Shown here in pieces: positions 1 to 8,500 of a DNA stretch of 41,406 nt. The position numbers and the translations under genes are program-made. The stretch lies in NCBI RefSeq assembly GCF_021129195.1, contig NZ_JAJOHW010000132.1:1-41406 (forward strand), written 5' to 3'. Position 1 is the first letter of the stretch. Each line of letters starts with the position of its first letter. This stretch comes from Chromobacterium aquaticum. GTDB taxonomy: Bacteria; Pseudomonadota; Gammaproteobacteria; Burkholderiales; Chromobacteriaceae. A model generated the notes under the pieces. It did no database searches. It worked only from the letters and a program-made list of their open reading frames with translations, and had not been told where the DNA came from.

Positions 1-176
1 ATCGTAAACAGCTTCTAAGCCGACTGGGTTCTGGCGGTGATCATCAAAGGCAGTGTCGCCGGAACGGCGGCGCTGCCTTTTTGCTTGGCCGCCGCGCCGG
101 CGTCGCGGCCGGAAAATCCGTGGTTGACATTGAAGCGAACTTGAAGCTTAGCATGGCGCTTGCCATCACCAGCCTA

Positions 177-230
177 AGAGCCTGTTTTCGCCTTGTCTCG
201 CCCTTGCTCGCGAGACATTGAACAGGCTCT
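177..230. repeat. 54-bp inverted-repeat mini-element (MITE remnant)
   Basis: The stretch is bounded by a perfect 10-bp inverted repeat, AGAGCCTGTT and AACAGGCTCT. Its interior shares TTTCGCCTTGTCTCGCCC and the following TTGCTCGCGAG with the repeat at 3439-3584, so it looks like an internally deleted copy of the same family. The rest of 1-277 holds no convincing gene. Confidence 0.6.
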
Positions 231-277
231 AGGCGGAAGGCATGGCGGAATGTTCTATTCTTCACAGGGTGTCGCCC

Positions 278-1117
278 ATGCTGACTTTCAAGAGATTTGC
301 CTTATTCGCCATGTCGCCATTGATGATGAAAACCGCCGCGGCCGAATCGGCGCCGGCGTCAGCCGCCCGCCTTGGCAAGGTGCTGTTGGTCATGACCAGC
401 CACGGCCATTATCCGGACAGAAACGATGGCACCGGACTGTGGCTCGCCGAGTTGACCCATGTCTACGATGTGCTGACGGCCGCCGGCTACGCGGTGGATT
501 TCGTCAGCCCCAAGGGCGGCGCGGTGCCGCTGGATCCTCGCAGCCTGGGCTGGCCCCATGCCGATGCCGCGGCGAAAGCGCGCTTGCGCGACCCGGTCTT
601 CATGGCGCGGCTGCAAGCGACAAGAGCGGCGGCGGACATCGATCCGGATGCCTATCTGGCCATCTTCTACACCGGAGGCCACGGCACGATGTGGGACTTC
701 CGCGACAATCAGGCGCTCAAGCGAGCGGCGGAAAGCATCTATCGTCATGGCGGCATTGTGGCCTCGGTCTGCCATGGCGCGGCCGGGCTGCTGGAGCTTG
801 AGGCGGACGACGGCAGGCCATTGATTGCAGGCCGCCGCGTGACCGGATTTTCCAATCTCGAAGAAACGCTGTCCGGGGTCAAGGACCAAGTGCCCTATTG
901 GCTGCAGAGCGAACTGGAAGCCCGAGGCGCGCGCTACGAAAAGTCATGGCTGCCCTTCGGCAGCTTCGTGTTGACCGATGGCCGTATCGTCACCGGCCAG
1001 AACCCCGGCTCCAGCAAGGAAGTGGCGCGGGCCTTGCTGGCCGCCTTGCCGGCGGCACACTCGCGGCAAGCTGACGGTCAGCCAGGCCTGGGTCAGGACG
1101 CGCATGAAAATCGGTGA
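278..1117 (+). CDS. DJ-1/PfpI family protein (Hsp31-like)
   Basis: The 279-residue product belongs to the DJ-1/PfpI class I glutamine-amidotransferase-like superfamily, whose Hsp31-like members act as glyoxalases or protein/sugar repair enzymes. Visible landmarks are the nucleophile elbow SVCHGAAG, with the catalytic Cys near residue 165, and the upstream GGHGTMWD loop typical of the long Hsp31/YhbO-like subgroup. I placed the start at 278 rather than 242 because AGGGTG precedes it and the family-like sequence begins soon after. The first 30 residues are hydrophobic and alanine-rich and could be a weak signal peptide. The 3' end overlaps the MerR regulator by 14 nt, suggesting co-expression and electrophile- or stress-responsive control. 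The exact substrate cannot be read from the sequence. Confidence 0.82.
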   Translation: MLTFKRFALFAMSPLMMKTAAAESAPASAARLGKVLLVMTSHGHYPDRNDGTGLWLAELTHVYDVLTAAGYAVDFVSPKGGAVPLDPRSLGWPHADAAAKARLRDPVFMARLQATRAAADIDPDAYLAIFYTGGHGTMWDFRDNQALKRAAESIYRHGGIVASVCHGAAGLLELEADDGRPLIAGRRVTGFSNLEETLSGVKDQVPYWLQSELEARGARYEKSWLPFGSFVLTDGRIVTGQNPGSSKEVARALLAALPAAHSRQADGQPGLGQDAHENR

Positions 1118-1517
1118 ACTGGCCAAGCGCGCCGGCATGGCGGCGTCGGCGATTCGCTTCTATGAAGCCAAGGGCTTACTGAAAATCGCCAGCCGGCAGG
1201 CGAACGGCTACCGGGATTACCCGCCGGAAGCGGTGACCTTGCTGACCATCATCGGCGATGCCCAGCAGGCCGGTTTCTCGCTGGAGGAAATCAAGCGCCT
1301 GCTGCCGGCGGATGTTTCGTCCTGGCGGCATGATGAGCTGATCGCCATCCTCCAGCGCAAGGTGGCGGATATCGAAGCGCTGGAGGCGCGCCTGGCGCAC
1401 AGCAAGGCGCAGATCCAATCCCTGGTTCAGCTGATCGAGTCCAAGCCGGAAGGCATGGACTGCAAGCTCAATGCCGCGCGGGTGATGGCTGGCCTGGGCC
1501 TTGCCGTCGACAAATAG
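1104..1517 (+). CDS. MerR family transcriptional regulator
   Basis: A 137-residue MerR-type activator. Residues 1-70 form the winged helix-turn-helix (MKIGELAKRAG, then IRFYEAKGLL and NGYRDYPPEAV), followed by a long dimerisation helix at about 80-115. The C-terminal tail has only one cysteine (in GMDCK), so a metal-binding pair as in CueR or ZntR is absent; SoxR-like or aldehyde-type sensing is possible but unproven. The start overlaps the end of the DJ-1 gene, so the regulator is probably translated from the same message and may control that gene. The adjacent epimerase begins 60 nt downstream. Confidence 0.85.
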   Translation: MKIGELAKRAGMAASAIRFYEAKGLLKIASRQANGYRDYPPEAVTLLTIIGDAQQAGFSLEEIKRLLPADVSSWRHDELIAILQRKVADIEALEARLAHSKAQIQSLVQLIESKPEGMDCKLNAARVMAGLGLAVDK

Positions 1518-1577
1518 CGCGCGGCCTGGCCGCTGAATCCACGCACCTCATTCCCTACTCAAGACCCCACGAAGCAT

Positions 1578-2504
1578 ATGCAAACCATACTTGGAGCCAA
1601 TGGCCAGATCGCGGTGGAACTCGCCCGCGAGCTGCACGATAACTACCGCAGCGATTTGCGGCTGGTCAGCCGCAATCCGCGTAAAGTCAACGCCAGCGAT
1701 GCGCTGCTGCCCGCAAACTTGCTGGATGCCGGGCAGACGCGCGAGGCGGTCAGGGGCAGCGATCTGGTCTATTTCACCGCCGGGCTGCCGCCGGACAGCA
1801 AGCTGTGGGAGACGCAGTTCCCGCTGATGTTGAAAAACGCGCTGGACGCGTGCCGGGCGGAGGGCGCCAAGTTCGCCTATTTCGACAACACCTATATGTA
1901 TCCGCAGGACGACAGAATCCTGACGGAGGAAACGCCTTTCGCGCCGATGGGCCGCAAAGGCAGGGTCAGGGCGGCGATGGCCACCATGGTGTTGCAGGAG
2001 ATGGCGCGCGGCGAGATTCCCGTGCTCATCGGGCGGGCCCCCGAGTTCTACGGGCCGGGCAATACGCAAAGCATCACCAACGCGCTGCTGTTCGACCCGC
2101 TCAAGCAGGGCCGCAGGCCGCGCGTGCCGCTGCGCGACGACACCAGAAGAACCCTGATCTGGACGCCGGACGCGAGCCGGGCGCTGGCGGCGCTGGGCAA
2201 CACGCCGGACGCATTTGGCCAGACCTGGCACTTGCCCTGCTGCGAAGACCGGCCGACCTACGGGCAACTCGCCACCATGGCGTGCGAGGCGTTCGGCAGC
2301 GAGGCTGCTTACGCGCTGATCGGCAAATGGACGTTGACCGCCGTCGGCCTATTTTCCAAGCCGGCCAGAGAGATCAGGGAATTGTTGCCCCGCTATGCAA
2401 GCGACAATCTGTTCGATTCCAGCAAATTCAAACGCCGCTTCCCCGATTTCCCGGTGACCAGCTACCAAGAAGGCATCCGTTTGATTCGGGCCGAGTTGGC
2501 TTGA
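1578..2504 (+). CDS. NAD-dependent epimerase/dehydratase family protein
   Basis: A 308-residue extended short-chain dehydrogenase-like protein. The N-terminal Rossmann glycine motif is GANGQIAVELA (about residues 6-16). YFDNTYMY near residue 100 matches the region that normally follows strand beta-4 and holds the active-site Ser/Thr, and a Tyr-containing segment lies further on (PEFYGPGN). The canonical YxxxK is not obvious, so the protein may be a nucleotide-sugar epimerase relative that acts as an NAD(P)-binding reductase. It follows the MerR gene by 60 nt on the same strand and may belong to the same regulon. Function beyond the family level is unknown. Confidence 0.8.
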   Translation: MQTILGANGQIAVELARELHDNYRSDLRLVSRNPRKVNASDALLPANLLDAGQTREAVRGSDLVYFTAGLPPDSKLWETQFPLMLKNALDACRAEGAKFAYFDNTYMYPQDDRILTEETPFAPMGRKGRVRAAMATMVLQEMARGEIPVLIGRAPEFYGPGNTQSITNALLFDPLKQGRRPRVPLRDDTRRTLIWTPDASRALAALGNTPDAFGQTWHLPCCEDRPTYGQLATMACEAFGSEAAYALIGKWTLTAVGLFSKPAREIRELLPRYASDNLFDSSKFKRRFPDFPVTSYQEGIRLIRAELA

Positions 2505-2567
2505 TGGGTGATGAGGCGGGTTTGGGCGTAGACTAGCCGTCCCAGTAAAATACCAACAGGACATTCC

Positions 2568-3409
2568 ATGAGCGCCCTGGGCTTCAGGCAGGTCGATGTC
2601 TTCAGTTCCACGCCCCTCAAGGGCAACCCGGTTGCTGTCGTGTTCGACGCCGACGGGCTCGATGAGCGGCAGATGGCGACCTTCGCCAACTGGACCAACC
2701 TCAGCGAGACCACCTTTATTCTCCAGCCCAAGGACCCGCGGGCGGACTACCGTCTGCGTATCTTCACCACCCTGCACGAACTGCCGTTCGCCGGTCATCC
2801 AACCCTGGGCAGTTGCCACGCCTGGCTGGAGTCCGGCGGCGTGCCACAGGGGGGGAGATCATTCAGGAATGCGCGGTGGGGCTGGTGCGGATCCGCCGCC
2901 AGGGGAGGCAGTTGGCTTTCCTGGCGCCGCCCCTGCTGCGCTCCGGTCCGGTGGATGAGGAGCTGCTGGAACGGGTGCGCCTGGGCCTGCGCCTGGCGCC
3001 CGAGGCGATCATCGCCGCCCAGTGGGTCGACAACGGCGCCGGCTGGCTGGCGGTGATGCTGGCCAAGCGTCAGCAGGTGCTGGAGCTGCAACCGGACTAT
3101 CCGGCGCTGAGCGGGCTGGCGGTGGGGGTGATCGCCCGCTGCGACCCGCGGCAAGACGATAGCGACGCCCAGTTCGAGGTGCGGGCCTTCATCTCCGGCG
3201 ACGGCATGCCCGAAGACCCGGCCACCGGCAGCCTGAACGCCGGCATTGCCCAGTGGTTGCTGGGGGCCGGACTGGCGCCGGCGCGCTACCGCGTCAGCCA
3301 GGGGCTGAGCATGGGGCGCGCCGGGTGCATCGAGGTGGAGCAGGTGGGCAATGAGGTGTGGATAGGCGGCAATGCGGTGACCTGCATTGAAGGCCGGCTG
3401 ATGTTGTAG
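2568..3409 (+). pseudogene. PhzF family isomerase, frameshifted in a G7 run
   Basis: The gene encodes a PhzF/DapF-fold protein in two frames. The first part (from 2568) carries NLSETTF, with the catalytic-type Glu, and FAGHPTLG. The second part continues in another frame from about 2855 to 3409 and carries GMPEDPATGSLNAG, the conserved C-terminal substrate-binding signature. The break falls at a run of seven G at 2849-2855. One additional G would restore a single frame of about 280 residues, the usual family length. The shift may be a true inactivating mutation, a phase-variable tract, or a sequencing error. The function of most PhzF-like proteins outside phenazine synthesis is not established. 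Confidence 0.8.
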
Positions 3410-3438
3410 GCCAAGCCTGCGGGCCTTCGTGGCGTTCT

Positions 3439-3584
3439 TAGAACCTGTTTACGATCTGCTGCGCGTCGTGGAGCGTTACACGGTGAGTACAAGCTCAAAA
3501 TGCTCATGTACCACTTGTACATTCCGCTTTTTCGCTCGTTTTCGCCTTGTCTCGCCCTTGCTCGCGAGCCTTTGAACAGACTCT
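3439..3584. repeat. MITE-like repeat, copy 1
   Basis: The roughly 146-bp unit starts AGAACCTGTTTACGATCTGC and ends TTTGAACAGACTCT, so its termini are imperfect inverted repeats. It encodes no protein. It is adjacent to a second related unit and shares its 3' half with the 54-bp element at 177-230. This fills much of the gap between the PhzF gene and the DeoR gene. Confidence 0.6.
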
Positions 3585-3586
3585 TG

Positions 3587-3726
3587 GAGCCTGTTCAAAG
3601 TCTGCTGCGCGGCGGTGATGCGGCGTTGAAAACAGCTTCGAAATGTTCATGTGCCACTTGCTCATTCCGCTCTCTCAGCGGTTTTCGACTGGCCTTGTTC
3701 GAGCTTGCGGGATCAGAGACAGGCTC
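3587..3726. repeat. MITE-like repeat, copy 2
   Basis: The roughly 140-bp unit starts GGAGCCTGTTCAAAGTCTGC and ends AGAGACAGGCTCT, giving inverted termini. Its interior, from AAATGTTCATGTGCCACTTG onward, aligns with the same part of copy 1. The two copies lie head to tail 2 bp apart. It ends 12 bp from the DeoR stop codon and may supply a transcription stop there. Confidence 0.6.
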
Positions 3727-3737
3727 TTGCCGCAGCA

Positions 3738-4493
3738 CTATGCACGCACGACCGTCACCCCCGCTGTTTCGATCTGTCTCATCAATTCCCGGTCGGCGTC
3801 CTTCTCGACGACGATGGTTTGTGCGAGCGTGATCTCACCGATGACGAAAGGCGACGCCGCATTGAGTTTCGACGACGACGCCAGCACGACCGTCTCCGCC
3901 GCGCGCGCAGCGAACGCGCGCTTGATCGCGGCTTCCTCAAAATCTCCGGTGCTCAGACCCGCCGTGGGGTGAACACCGGTCACGCCCATGAAGTACCAAT
4001 CCGCATGGATGCGCGAGATGCCCTCGATCGCGGCGGCGCCGACGGCGACGATCGAATGCTTGTACAGCCGTCCACCTATCAGAATGACTTCGACCGAAGG
4101 ATGCTCGGCGAGCGCCGTGGCGACGCTTGGGCTATGCGTGACGATCGTCGCCCGCAGATCAGCGGGCAGTGCCTTGACCAGCAAGGCCGAGGTGGTGCCG
4201 CCATCAATGATCGCTGTCTGCCCGGGGACGATCATCGCGGCCGCTTGCCGTGCAATCCTTTGCTTGGCGGCCGACTCAATGTCCCGGCGCAGTTCGAACG
4301 GTGCGAGCGCAGGAGAAACGGGCAACGCGCCGCCGTGAACGCGTTGCAATAACCCCTCCGAAGCGAGTTCACGCAAGTCCCGGCGAATCGTGTCTTCCGA
4401 TACGCCGAACTCCACGCTCAACTCGCCGGCGAGCACTTGGCCATCGCGAGCAAGCGCGTCCAGGATGGCTTTCTTACGTTGTGTCGTTAGCAT
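3738..4493 (-). CDS. DeoR family transcriptional regulator
   Basis: The 251-residue product has the two DeoR-family parts. Residues 4-58 are a winged helix-turn-helix with the signature SVEFGVSEDTIRRDLREL followed by LLQRVHGGA. Residues 75-235 are the sugar-phosphate-binding DeoRC domain, with IDGGTTSALLVKAL and later VGAAAIEGI. Such proteins repress carbohydrate or nucleoside genes and are released by a phosphorylated sugar. The reading frame is open far upstream, but the ATG at 4493 is where family similarity begins. The gene diverges from nudK across a 78-bp interval holding three copies of TGCACGA, so it probably controls nudK and itself. Confidence 0.88.
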   Translation of the reverse strand: MLTTQRKKAILDALARDGQVLAGELSVEFGVSEDTIRRDLRELASEGLLQRVHGGALPVSPALAPFELRRDIESAAKQRIARQAAAMIVPGQTAIIDGGTTSALLVKALPADLRATIVTHSPSVATALAEHPSVEVILIGGRLYKHSIVAVGAAAIEGISRIHADWYFMGVTGVHPTAGLSTGDFEEAAIKRAFAARAAETVVLASSSKLNAASPFVIGEITLAQTIVVEKDADRELMRQIETAGVTVVRA

Positions 4494-4571
4494 ATGTTTG
4501 CACGAAATATCTTGATGTTGCACGAGTGTGCACGATACCATCATCGCTATTAGCTGTCGACTGGAGGCGCC
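4494..4571. promoter_or_regulatory. Shared DeoR/nudK regulatory interval
   Basis: The 78-bp divergent interval contains TTTGCACGA, GTTGCACGA and GTGCACGATA, three copies of TGCACGA within about 45 bp. The last two make a near-palindrome, TTGCACGAGTGTGCACGA. This is a plausible operator for the adjacent DeoR protein. A GGAGG ribosome-binding site lies at about 4562-4566, before the nudK ATG. Confidence 0.5.
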
Positions 4572-5171
4572 ATGGCTGCAACGAAAGACCGGGTTCGCAT
4601 CGTCGAGTCCACCGTACTCTCCGACAATTGGTACACGCTGAAGAAGGTGACGTTCGATTTTCTGCGCCGAGACGGCAGGTGGCAGCGTCAAAGCAGGGAA
4701 ACATACGATCGCGGCAACGGCGCAACCATCCTGTTGCATTGCCGGCGCACGGGAAATGTCGTGCTCACGCGCCAGTTTCGGATGTCCGTGTTCGTCAACG
4801 GACACGACGGCATGTTGATCGAGGCGGCCGCCGGCTTGCTCGACAACGCCACGCCGGAAGAGCGCATACGCCTAGAGGCGGAAGAGGAGACTGGGTACCG
4901 CGTGAGCAATATCCGCAAGGTATTTGAGGCTTACATGAGTCCAGGGTCAGTGACCGAGAAGCTCTATTTCTATCTGGGGGACTACGACGCGTCCATGCGC
5001 GTAAGCGATGGCGGCGGCATCGAAGACGAGGGCGAGGATCTTGAGGTGCTCGAAATGCCGCTGCGGACCGCTTTGCGCTTGGTCAAAAGCGGCGAGATCG
5101 TCGACGGCAAGACGATCATGCTCTTACAGCACCTGGCATTAAGCGAAATCACGGAGGGACGCCAAGCATGA
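4572..5171 (+). CDS. nudK: NudK-type Nudix hydrolase (GDP-mannose / ADP-ribose class)
   Basis: A 199-residue Nudix hydrolase that closely follows the layout of E. coli NudK: LSDNWYTL near residue 18, ETYDRGNGATILL at about 45-58, then the Nudix box GLLDNATPEERIRLEAEEET and YMSPGSVTE. NudK cleaves GDP-mannose, and the related NudF-type enzymes cleave ADP-ribose. The C-terminal segment EIVDGKTIMLLQHL also matches the family. GGAGG supports the start. The stop codon overlaps the next ATG (GCATGA), so a coupled gene followed before truncation. Divergence from a DeoR regulator suggests sugar-dependent control. Confidence 0.85.
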   Translation: MAATKDRVRIVESTVLSDNWYTLKKVTFDFLRRDGRWQRQSRETYDRGNGATILLHCRRTGNVVLTRQFRMSVFVNGHDGMLIEAAAGLLDNATPEERIRLEAEEETGYRVSNIRKVFEAYMSPGSVTEKLYFYLGDYDASMRVSDGGGIEDEGEDLEVLEMPLRTALRLVKSGEIVDGKTIMLLQHLALSEITEGRQA

Positions 5172-5269
5172 AGCCGCAACGGATTTTGATTGCGGGCCAT
5201 AGCGCAGTTGAACCAACGGCGATCCGGCTCGCATTGCCTACAACACTTGTAGGGAAGCAAAGTACGTGA
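5168..5269 (+). pseudogene. Truncated gene coupled to nudK, cut at the transposon edge
   Basis: The ATG overlaps the nudK stop (ATGA), typical of translational coupling. The first residues, MKPQRILIAGHSAVEPTAIR, look like a genuine N-terminus with a beta-strand and glycine turn. The frame then enters the target duplication and the transposon left end and stops at 5269 after 33 codons. The right flank of the transposon is msrB and not the missing remainder, so the truncation predates this insertion or was accompanied by a deletion. The original function is not recognisable. Confidence 0.5.
5243..5247. repeat. Left target-site duplication ACACT
   Basis: ACACT directly precedes the TGTAGG left terminus. 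The same five bases directly follow the right terminus at 24663-24667. Five-base duplications are the rule for Tn7-like and Tn5053-like transposition. Confidence 0.9.
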
Positions 5270-5510
5270 AAAAAGAGAGCCTTGTCAGTCAAGGCTCTTT
5301 GCATTTGCGTGGCCATGCTGAACAAGGACTGCGGAGCATGGTTACTGCAAAAAAACGACTTATAGGCATGATTAATGAGAAAAGGTCAACAACTGACCGT
5401 ATTGACTATTTGGGATTGGGGCTGTTAATCGGCCAAAGCAGACCTGCTGGAAACGCGACGCCCCAACAATGAGCCTGTAGCGAGCAAAGCATGACTTGCG
5501 GGGCCAGCCT
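5248..5510. other. Transposon left end with TnsB-like binding repeats
   Basis: Besides the terminal copy (GCAAAGTACG at 5257-5266), the 263-bp end contains related motifs in the same orientation: TGCAAAAAAACGACTTATAG from 5346, GGCCAAAGCAGACC at 5431-5444, and TGTAGCGAGCAAAGCATGAC at 5476-5495. The last repeats both the TGTAG and the GCAAAG parts of the terminus. Spaced repeats like these are expected of TnsB binding sites. No gene is present between the boundary and 5510. Confidence 0.6.
5269..5298 (-). terminator. Intrinsic terminator closing the cargo operon
   Basis: A perfect 9-bp stem, AGAGCCTTG / CAAGGCTCT, with a 5-nt loop. Read on the minus strand it is followed by CTTTTTTC. It lies about 210 bp beyond the stop codon of the leftmost cargo gene and just inside the transposon end, so it keeps cargo transcription from leaving the element. 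Confidence 0.75.
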
Positions 5511-8500
5511 TTATTTGGCCATACGAACAGAGCGGAAAACCTCACTAAGCTGCACTGCAGCCGCTCGCCTATCACCCATGTCAACGAGCCTATCTAGTGC
5601 CCGCAGTAGCATCTGCGCCATCTCCAGGGGCATGGGCTGCTGCCGCTCACTGAAGCGCTGAATCAGCCCTGACAACCGGGCCGGCAATTGCGTGCCACGC
5701 CATCCAGGTGGTGTTCCTTCTCCGACCAGAAGGTGCTCAAGGTTGTCGACGAAGTGCTGAACTGGGTAGTGCTCGAGGCTGCTTTCGCAAAGGTCCATCC
5801 AGGCGCGAGCGACAAAGGTGACAGACCCGTGGGTACGCAATATTGGCTCGAAGACTGGAAGTACAATGCCAACTTCAGACCAGTTGCGGTTAGCAAAGCG
5901 AACTGCCCCACCTGCGTACGTGAAGTCTGCAAAGAACAGGTGCTTGACGATGTCGACAATGTCCTGTTCAGAGAGCCCGCCATGGCTCGCGTGATGCCAA
6001 TCCTCGTAGGCCAGAACGCGCTGCGTGATGACAGACAGTAGTTGCAACGCGGCTTGAGGAATCTCCTTACTGTCCGCAACCTGAGCAATCAGATGATATG
6101 TGAACCATTCACCGAAACTCGCAAAGACCTCGTCATTAGTGGCCATCGCAGGTTCCAGGAAACGCCGTGTACCCTCATCTACAGGCAACATTAGTGAGGT
6201 TCGAGCCAAAAAGCGGTAGAGATGACGACGCCACTCGAAATAGTCCGGGCCGTAGTTGTCATCAAGGTCTCTGCGGCTTCTCGCCCAAGCAGGTGCAATT
6301 CGCTCGATAGTCCACTTGGTCAGCCCCTCGCACCAGTCCAAGAAAGACGCCGCGTGCGCTTGGTCTGCCAGTGCAGCCTCCAAGGGAATGACCTGCAGAA
6401 CCTTCTCCAGAAGCGAAGTGTCGACGTGTATTGGGTTGACCCGCCACTCGTCATTGACAGTGCGACTACGTCGCCGGCGAGCTTGAACAGCCTCGCCTTC
6501 AGTAATAGGCAACCAAGGTTCCGGCCACGCAGGAAAAGTACTAACTACAGGTGCTCCATCTTGGAGACGTTGGAGTTCCTCATTGACGACACCCTGGATT
6601 CGTGTGTATTGCCGTGCCTCTGTGTCTCCTTCGGGAACATAGTTCACCTCGACGAGCGCAAGCGCCGTAGCCAGCCACAACGCAGCCCACGCGATGTCTG
6701 GATACTTAGGCCAGGCACCCAGTAAGGAACCGAATGCCGCAACTGTGATTTCCTCGTAAGGATGGGCGCACAGCTCCGTGAGGAATGACTGAAGCGTATT
6801 GATGTCCCTGTCGTCTTCAATGACCGAGAACAATGCCCCTAGCCCCTTGGTTGCGTAGAGCACCGGATGGTGCATGAGCTTCGCGTTGCGAGTGAAAAAC
6901 TGTTGCGGTACCTCTGGTGTGCACGCAGCACGAACGCACACTTCAGCGGCCCATTCGATGTGCGCTTCAGCGTTCTCCAGCAAAAGGATTGCAGCTACAC
7001 CCGCAACGGCCGATTGCCGTTGATGTGCCAACGCTATGTGGTCATGTCCAGAGGCAAAAAGATCTTCAAGATCGAGTGCCTTTGCTTCTGTTGCAGCAAC
7101 TTCGAGCGTGAGCGACTCCTTAAGTTTGCCTTCATTGAAGTAGGAGTAAGTCCAGTTCAGAAGAGCGAGATAGCGTCCCATCTCGCTGTACTGGGCTTGC
7201 ATTACCTGAATGTCCTCGCCTATTTCCTTGGGATTCTTGTGGGAGATTACCACCTGGGATTCATCCTGGCTGAGCTCTGCGCGATAGTTCTCTCGCTTGC
7301 CAATCTCGGCCCAAATCTCCGCTGTTCTGGCGAGGTCCGAACACACCTCAGCGTTGTTTCGTTGCTCAGAATAGTCAAAGGGCAAGTTCCCCGGAAAGCT
7401 TTGGATTGCTACACCCGCTTGCGCGCCTAGTTCTCCTCCCCTGAGCACCATCAGAGTGCCGAGCGAGCGGACGTCCGCACGACGCACCGGCCGTTCGTTG
7501 CCTTCCTTCACGGCCAACGCATGAGGCCTGTCCTGCGAATTGGTGAACCCGATGAGGTTCGCCATCTGTCCCATGTCCTCCACTTGGCGCCGAATATCCC
7601 AGTGCCAGAGACGTTGGTTCGTCGCAATGGGCAGAGTTATTTCGGAGGTGTGTTGCGCCTGTAGAGCGATAGCTGCAGCAACAGCGAGGGCACCCACGGA
7701 CCTGTGCCCTTCCAAGACTGCCTTGAGGACGTCATCAACAGGAGTGCCACTCTCAAGCTCACGGAATGCCCACGCCTCAAGAGCCATCCAGCCTGAGTTG
7801 ACAGTGGATGGCCCGAAGCTTCCACGCGCACCTAAGTAGAGACGGCTATTCCCCCAGAATAGTTGCTTGCCCCACGGGAACTGCATGACGAGCGGAATAG
7901 GTGTTCCATCCTTCTCGTAAGAGAGCCTATGCAGTTGCCGCCATGATCGAATGGCATGGTTAGCGACCTCTCGAACCAGTTTCCTGCCCTCATCTGGGGC
8001 TTGTTGCAGCAGCGAGTGGAACGGCTCCCTCGTGGGTGCAGCTGGGAAAAAGGAGAAGTGGTCGTCGATGGAGAGATGGTCCCATTCGAAATGACTGACG
8101 TGGTGTGGCGCAAAGTAGTCCCTGCCTCGCATTTCCTTCTGTACAACCACGGGGAGGCGCTTGCGCACCACGAACAGAGTGAAATCGACCAAGCCCGCAG
8201 GGCAAGCCCGTGAGAGAAGTGGGGCATGTGTGAATACGGACTGAACGGCCTGCCGTGGCATCCGCTCCAGGTGGCATAAATCGCGGAGGTATTGAGTGAC
8301 CAATGGGCCTTGGGTAAGTGAAGAGTTCAACACCAACGTTCGCAACGCGGACTCAAGTTCGTCCAAGCCATCCTGGCAGTCCTCGATTTCGTCCCAGGCT
8401 CCTCGATCTGTCGAAAATTCTTTCTTATGGCGCTGATGCTCAATGTGATACAGCCACGCCAAGCATGTCTTAACAATGCGCACCGAAACCCGATTGCGGT

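Noticed and set aside
44-265. Short minus-strand frame at the window start
   Set aside because: It crosses the 54-bp inverted-repeat element and has no recognisable ribosome-binding site or family features.
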